From Campylobacteraceae bacterium (GTDB taxonomy: Bacteria > Campylobacterota > Campylobacteria > Campylobacterales > Sulfurovaceae): a DNA stretch of 16,857 nucleotides. Where the stretch lies: assembly GCA_026985655.1 (NCBI GenBank), contig JALSQB010000043.1:1-16857 (forward strand), written 5' to 3'. Below the pieces are notes generated by a model. That model was not told the DNA's origin, made no database searches, and saw nothing but the letters and a program-made list of their open reading frames with translations. The position numbers and the translations under genes are program-made. Of the stretch, positions 14,645 to 16,857 are shown in pieces. Position 1 is the first letter of the stretch. Each line of letters starts with the position of its first letter.

Positions 14645-16162
14645 TTACCAGACGACCAATTGTAATCTATTATACATACCTATTTGCACTTTTTTTAAGT
14701 TAATATATGTTTTATGTTTTGGCTTTAAACTTTTATTCTTAAAATAGATTGGATAAGAGTTATTATCTATGTATAATTTATTATCTTTATAGATTCCCTC
14801 TATATGTGCTATCACTTCATTTTGTAACTTATTATTCTTAAAATCTAAATCACCTCTATAATACAAGCTTGATATATCTTTTTTTCCATAATCATACTCA
14901 AGTGAAAAATTAATAATTTCACGTAATCCTTTATGGTTTTTTAACTTTGTGACCAATAAATCATAACAATGACCTTGGATTAATCCCTCTGCCCCATAAA
15001 TAAAAATAGCCCTTCCCGTTGAATGTTGCTTAATAATCGCATGATATTTCGTTTTTAAAATCACACTTACTTTTTTAAGCATAATCGAACTCTTTGAATT
15101 TTGATATAAATCTGAAATTGTTCCTATTTTTACGCTTACGCTTGATTTTTCTTGATGGTAAGCTTTTGTAGAAAAAGTGGCGACTATGGGTAAATGGTCA
15201 GAATAGCCTTTACCTAAATGTCGTCCATATTTATATTGCCATCGATAAACATAGCCCTTTTTATGAAAAAGATACGCAGGCTTAAATACTTTAAAAGAGT
15301 TAGTTACATAATCTAAACTTTTACCATCAAACAGTGAAGAAGGTAACAACATGCTATCTAAAGCTTGTTTCTTTCCATAAAAGTCATGACTCCAACGTTG
15401 AAAAGTGGGAACATCTAACCATAAGTTATAGTGTGCAAATGAGAGCTTAGAAATCTCCTGCTTTTTAAATAGTTTTTGATTATTAGAAGTTTTGAGTATA
15501 TGATTAATGCCTACTAGCCCTTGTGTATTATTTAACTTACGGCTAAGATGTTGATATTCATTATAATCACTATTAAAATCCCCTAATAAAATATATTCTG
15601 AACTTTTAGGAAGGCTTAAAACTCTTTTTTTTAATCTCTTAGCCGATAAAATCCGACTGCTTTCAGATGAATGTTTTGATGCCCAATGGTTATTAAAAAC
15701 ATAAAAGGGTTTAGCATCAATGAGAAATTTGGTCTCCAAAATAGGACGATATTTTAATGCTTTATTAACATTAATCTCTTTAACACTGCTTATTGGAATC
15801 TTAGAGAGTGTTGCGAGTTGTATGGCAGAATGCTTTTTATGGGTAATCGCATCATATTTATAAGAACAACCAATCGTTCTTAAACGTCTTTTTAAAAGTT
15901 TTAAAACATTTTTGTTTTCAATCTCTTGTAATGCGATGATGTCTGCATCAATATCACAAATTACCTCTGCAATATTAAGTAGTTTTTTCTCAAAGTTTTG
16001 TCGTGTCCAGTTATGCTTGTTAGGTAGATACTCTTCATATTCAACGCCATTGTTTTTCATGTCAAAAAGGTTTTCAACATTATAAGAGGCTATTTTTAGT
16101 GTTGCAGAATTAAGCGTAAAAGGGAAAAGAAGAAGAACAAGTAGCCGTAGGGTGCAATTCAT
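14645..16162 (-). CDS. Secreted endonuclease/exonuclease/phosphatase (EEP) family protein
   Basis: This 505-residue protein has a signal peptide (hydrophobic 5-16, cleavage likely after NSA at 18-20), so it acts outside the cytoplasm. Residues 21-332 are an EEP fold with its metal and catalytic residues intact: SYNVENLF (26-33), LQEIEN with Glu80, NNHW with His159, LLGDFNSD with Asp195 and Asn197, LDSM with Asp269, and SDH at 321-323. Residues about 340-505 form an extra domain rich in strands (VSVILKTKYHAIIKQ, GRAIFIYG) that may be an OB-fold nucleic-acid-binding module; this is inference. DNA or RNA is the likeliest substrate, though EEP proteins can also be phosphodiesterases. The start codon lies in a small inverted repeat. 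Neighbours do not define its role. Confidence 0.88.
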   Translation of the reverse strand: MNCTLRLLVLLLFPFTLNSATLKIASYNVENLFDMKNNGVEYEEYLPNKHNWTRQNFEKKLLNIAEVICDIDADIIALQEIENKNVLKLLKRRLRTIGCSYKYDAITHKKHSAIQLATLSKIPISSVKEINVNKALKYRPILETKFLIDAKPFYVFNNHWASKHSSESSRILSAKRLKKRVLSLPKSSEYILLGDFNSDYNEYQHLSRKLNNTQGLVGINHILKTSNNQKLFKKQEISKLSFAHYNLWLDVPTFQRWSHDFYGKKQALDSMLLPSSLFDGKSLDYVTNSFKVFKPAYLFHKKGYVYRWQYKYGRHLGKGYSDHLPIVATFSTKAYHQEKSSVSVKIGTISDLYQNSKSSIMLKKVSVILKTKYHAIIKQHSTGRAIFIYGAEGLIQGHCYDLLVTKLKNHKGLREIINFSLEYDYGKKDISSLYYRGDLDFKNNKLQNEVIAHIEGIYKDNKLYIDNNSYPIYFKNKSLKPKHKTYINLKKVQIGMYNRLQLVVW

Positions 16163-16167
16163 TGCAC
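16152..16167 (-). repeat. Inverted repeat around the nuclease start codon
   Basis: A perfect 7-bp inverted repeat with a 2-base centre spans the nuclease ATG (16160-16162). In the mRNA, G-U-G-C-A-A could pair with U-U-G-C-A-C around a 4-base loop, with a further 3 bp beyond a 2-base bulge that would take in the AGG of the ribosome site. It may lower translation initiation. Confidence 0.5.
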
Positions 16168-16209
16168 TACCTACAAAAAGATTATTTAACTGGAAAATAA
16201 AGATTAACC

Positions 16210-16662
16210 CTACTTAAACATCTTACCAAGCATACCCATAGCACCATCAACACCACCAACTTGAGCTAACATATCTTCAACAATAGACCCCTCACCTTCT
16301 GTCGCTTTGTCAATAACATTTGGAAGAGCATCAGCCAATGCACCTTTAGCAGACTCTTCAGAAAGTCCTAAAGAAGAGGCAAATTCAGAAATCTTATCAG
16401 CTCCAAGTAAATCAGTAATAGAATCCATAGAAATTGGCATATTCTCACCACTTCCTAACCATGAACCAACAATGTCACTAAGACCACCACCACTTGTCAT
16501 ACCAGATACAATTGAACTTAAATCAATGCCACCATCAGCACCACCACCTAGTAGTGAACCTAATGCATTAGTAATCGCATCACTATCTAATCCTGTTGTT
16601 GCATCATCTGAATTGCCTTGAATAGCACTCGCACCCATTTTTAATAAATCTGTTAAATCCAT
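16210..16662 (-). CDS. YidB-like DUF937 family protein
   Basis: This 150-residue protein matches the YidB type of the DUF937 family. The diagnostic block is GSWLGSGENMPIS (66-78), followed by the helical stretch DLLGADKISEFASSLGLSEESAKGALADALPNVIDK, much as in E. coli YidB. The first 65 residues are Gly/Ser/Asp-rich and of low complexity, with GGGADGG and SGGG. There is no signal peptide or membrane span. Function is unknown for the whole family. A TGnTATACT-type promoter and an AAGGAT site lie upstream, and the nuclease gene begins 47 bases downstream with no obvious terminator. Confidence 0.9.
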   Translation of the reverse strand: MDLTDLLKMGASAIQGNSDDATTGLDSDAITNALGSLLGGGADGGIDLSSIVSGMTSGGGLSDIVGSWLGSGENMPISMDSITDLLGADKISEFASSLGLSEESAKGALADALPNVIDKATEGEGSIVEDMLAQVGGVDGAMGMLGKMFK

Positions 16663-16692
16663 TGTTTATCCTTATTTAATTTTAATAATTTT

Positions 16693-16701
16693 AGTATAGC
16701 A
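16693..16701 (-). promoter_or_regulatory. Extended -10 promoter of the YidB-like gene
   Basis: The minus strand reads TGCTATACT, one base off the TGnTATAAT consensus, about 31 bases upstream of the ATG. It lies in the 55-base gap after the CvfB-like gene and is flanked by AATTTT/AAAATT arms. Confidence 0.6.
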
Positions 16702-16717
16702 AAATTAGATTAAATAA

Positions 16718-16857
16718 CTAACAAATCTTGATGCCATTTTCAAAAAGTTCTATCTTCTTAGAAGCAATAAGCGAAGTAAGCGAACGCTTAAAGTTCTTTT
16801 TACTCATGCCAAACACTTTCATAATCTTTTCAGCATCACTTTTTGAGTTTACTTCTA
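16718..16857 (-). CDS. CvfB-like S1 RNA-binding protein (3' end only)
   Basis: The last 45 codons and TAG stop of a gene that begins beyond the window. The tail reads SKSDAEKIMKVFGMSKKNF and then KRSLTSLIASKKIELFENGI, which fits the C-terminal winged-helix domain of CvfB/YitL proteins: a SKSDAEKI-type lead-in, FGMSKKxFKRxL, and KIEL followed by a short beta wing. Family members carry S1 RNA-binding domains upstream of this part and affect virulence gene expression in Staphylococcus. The S1 domains are not in view, so the call rests on one short domain. Confidence 0.72.
   Translation of the reverse strand, partial: EVNSKSDAEKIMKVFGMSKKNFKRSLTSLIASKKIELFENGIKIC

Noticed and set aside
1..16857. 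CRISPR arrays, insertion sequences, phage genes, att sites, tRNA or rRNA genes
   Set aside because: I read for regularly spaced repeats, transposase or integrase motifs and tRNA-like sequence and saw none; the genes are mostly conserved housekeeping genes on one strand.

Overview
The window reads as a chromosomal segment of an AT-rich member of the Campylobacterota (epsilonproteobacteria). This is inferred from gene content and order, not from a database search. The order rplY-pth-lptG-like-lysA-pheA-hisC-dxs and the order fdxA-ndk-DUF177-rpmF-plsX-fabH are both known from Campylobacter jejuni. The promoters have the form known for this group: a good TATAAT box, no clear -35 box, and sometimes phased T-tracts upstream. 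The genus cannot be fixed. The lack of fliF-fliG-fliH between hisC and dxs would fit Arcobacteraceae, but that is an inference. All 21 genes recognised lie on the minus strand, so transcription runs from high to low coordinates.

Layout in transcription order. (1) 16857-13981: the 3' end of a CvfB-like RNA-binding protein, a YidB-like DUF937 protein, a secreted EEP-family nuclease/phosphatase with an extra C-terminal domain, and a DUF533/TerB-like protein. These are loosely spaced, several with their own promoter. (2) 13918-11713: a PilT-type ATPase with its own extended -10 promoter, then a two-gene unit of a 62-residue membrane protein and a membrane-anchored coiled-coil protein. (3) 11665-9483: the rplY-pth-lptG-like operon (ribosomal protein L25/CTC, peptidyl-tRNA hydrolase, LPS-export permease). 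(4) 9414-4183: lysA-pheA-hisC-dxs, tightly packed (lysine, phenylalanine, histidine and isoprenoid precursors). (5) 4125-2968: metK with its own extended -10 promoter and a hairpin terminator that starts in its stop codon. (6) 2814-2539: fdxA, an Alvin-type 2[4Fe-4S] ferredoxin, closed by a strong intrinsic terminator. (7) 2361-1: ndk-DUF177-rpmF-plsX-fabH, starting from a good promoter at 2397-2402 and ending in a TAATG overlap between plsX and fabH; fabH runs off the window.

Most of this is housekeeping sequence. No CRISPR array, transposase, phage gene, tRNA or rRNA was seen, and no gap exceeds 200 bases. The least understood part is 11.7-16.7 kb: an isolated PilT with a non-canonical C-terminal motif beside two uncharacterised envelope proteins, a DUF533 protein, and a secreted nuclease whose start codon lies in a small hairpin. 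I found no convincing evidence of a wholly new defence or mobile system.
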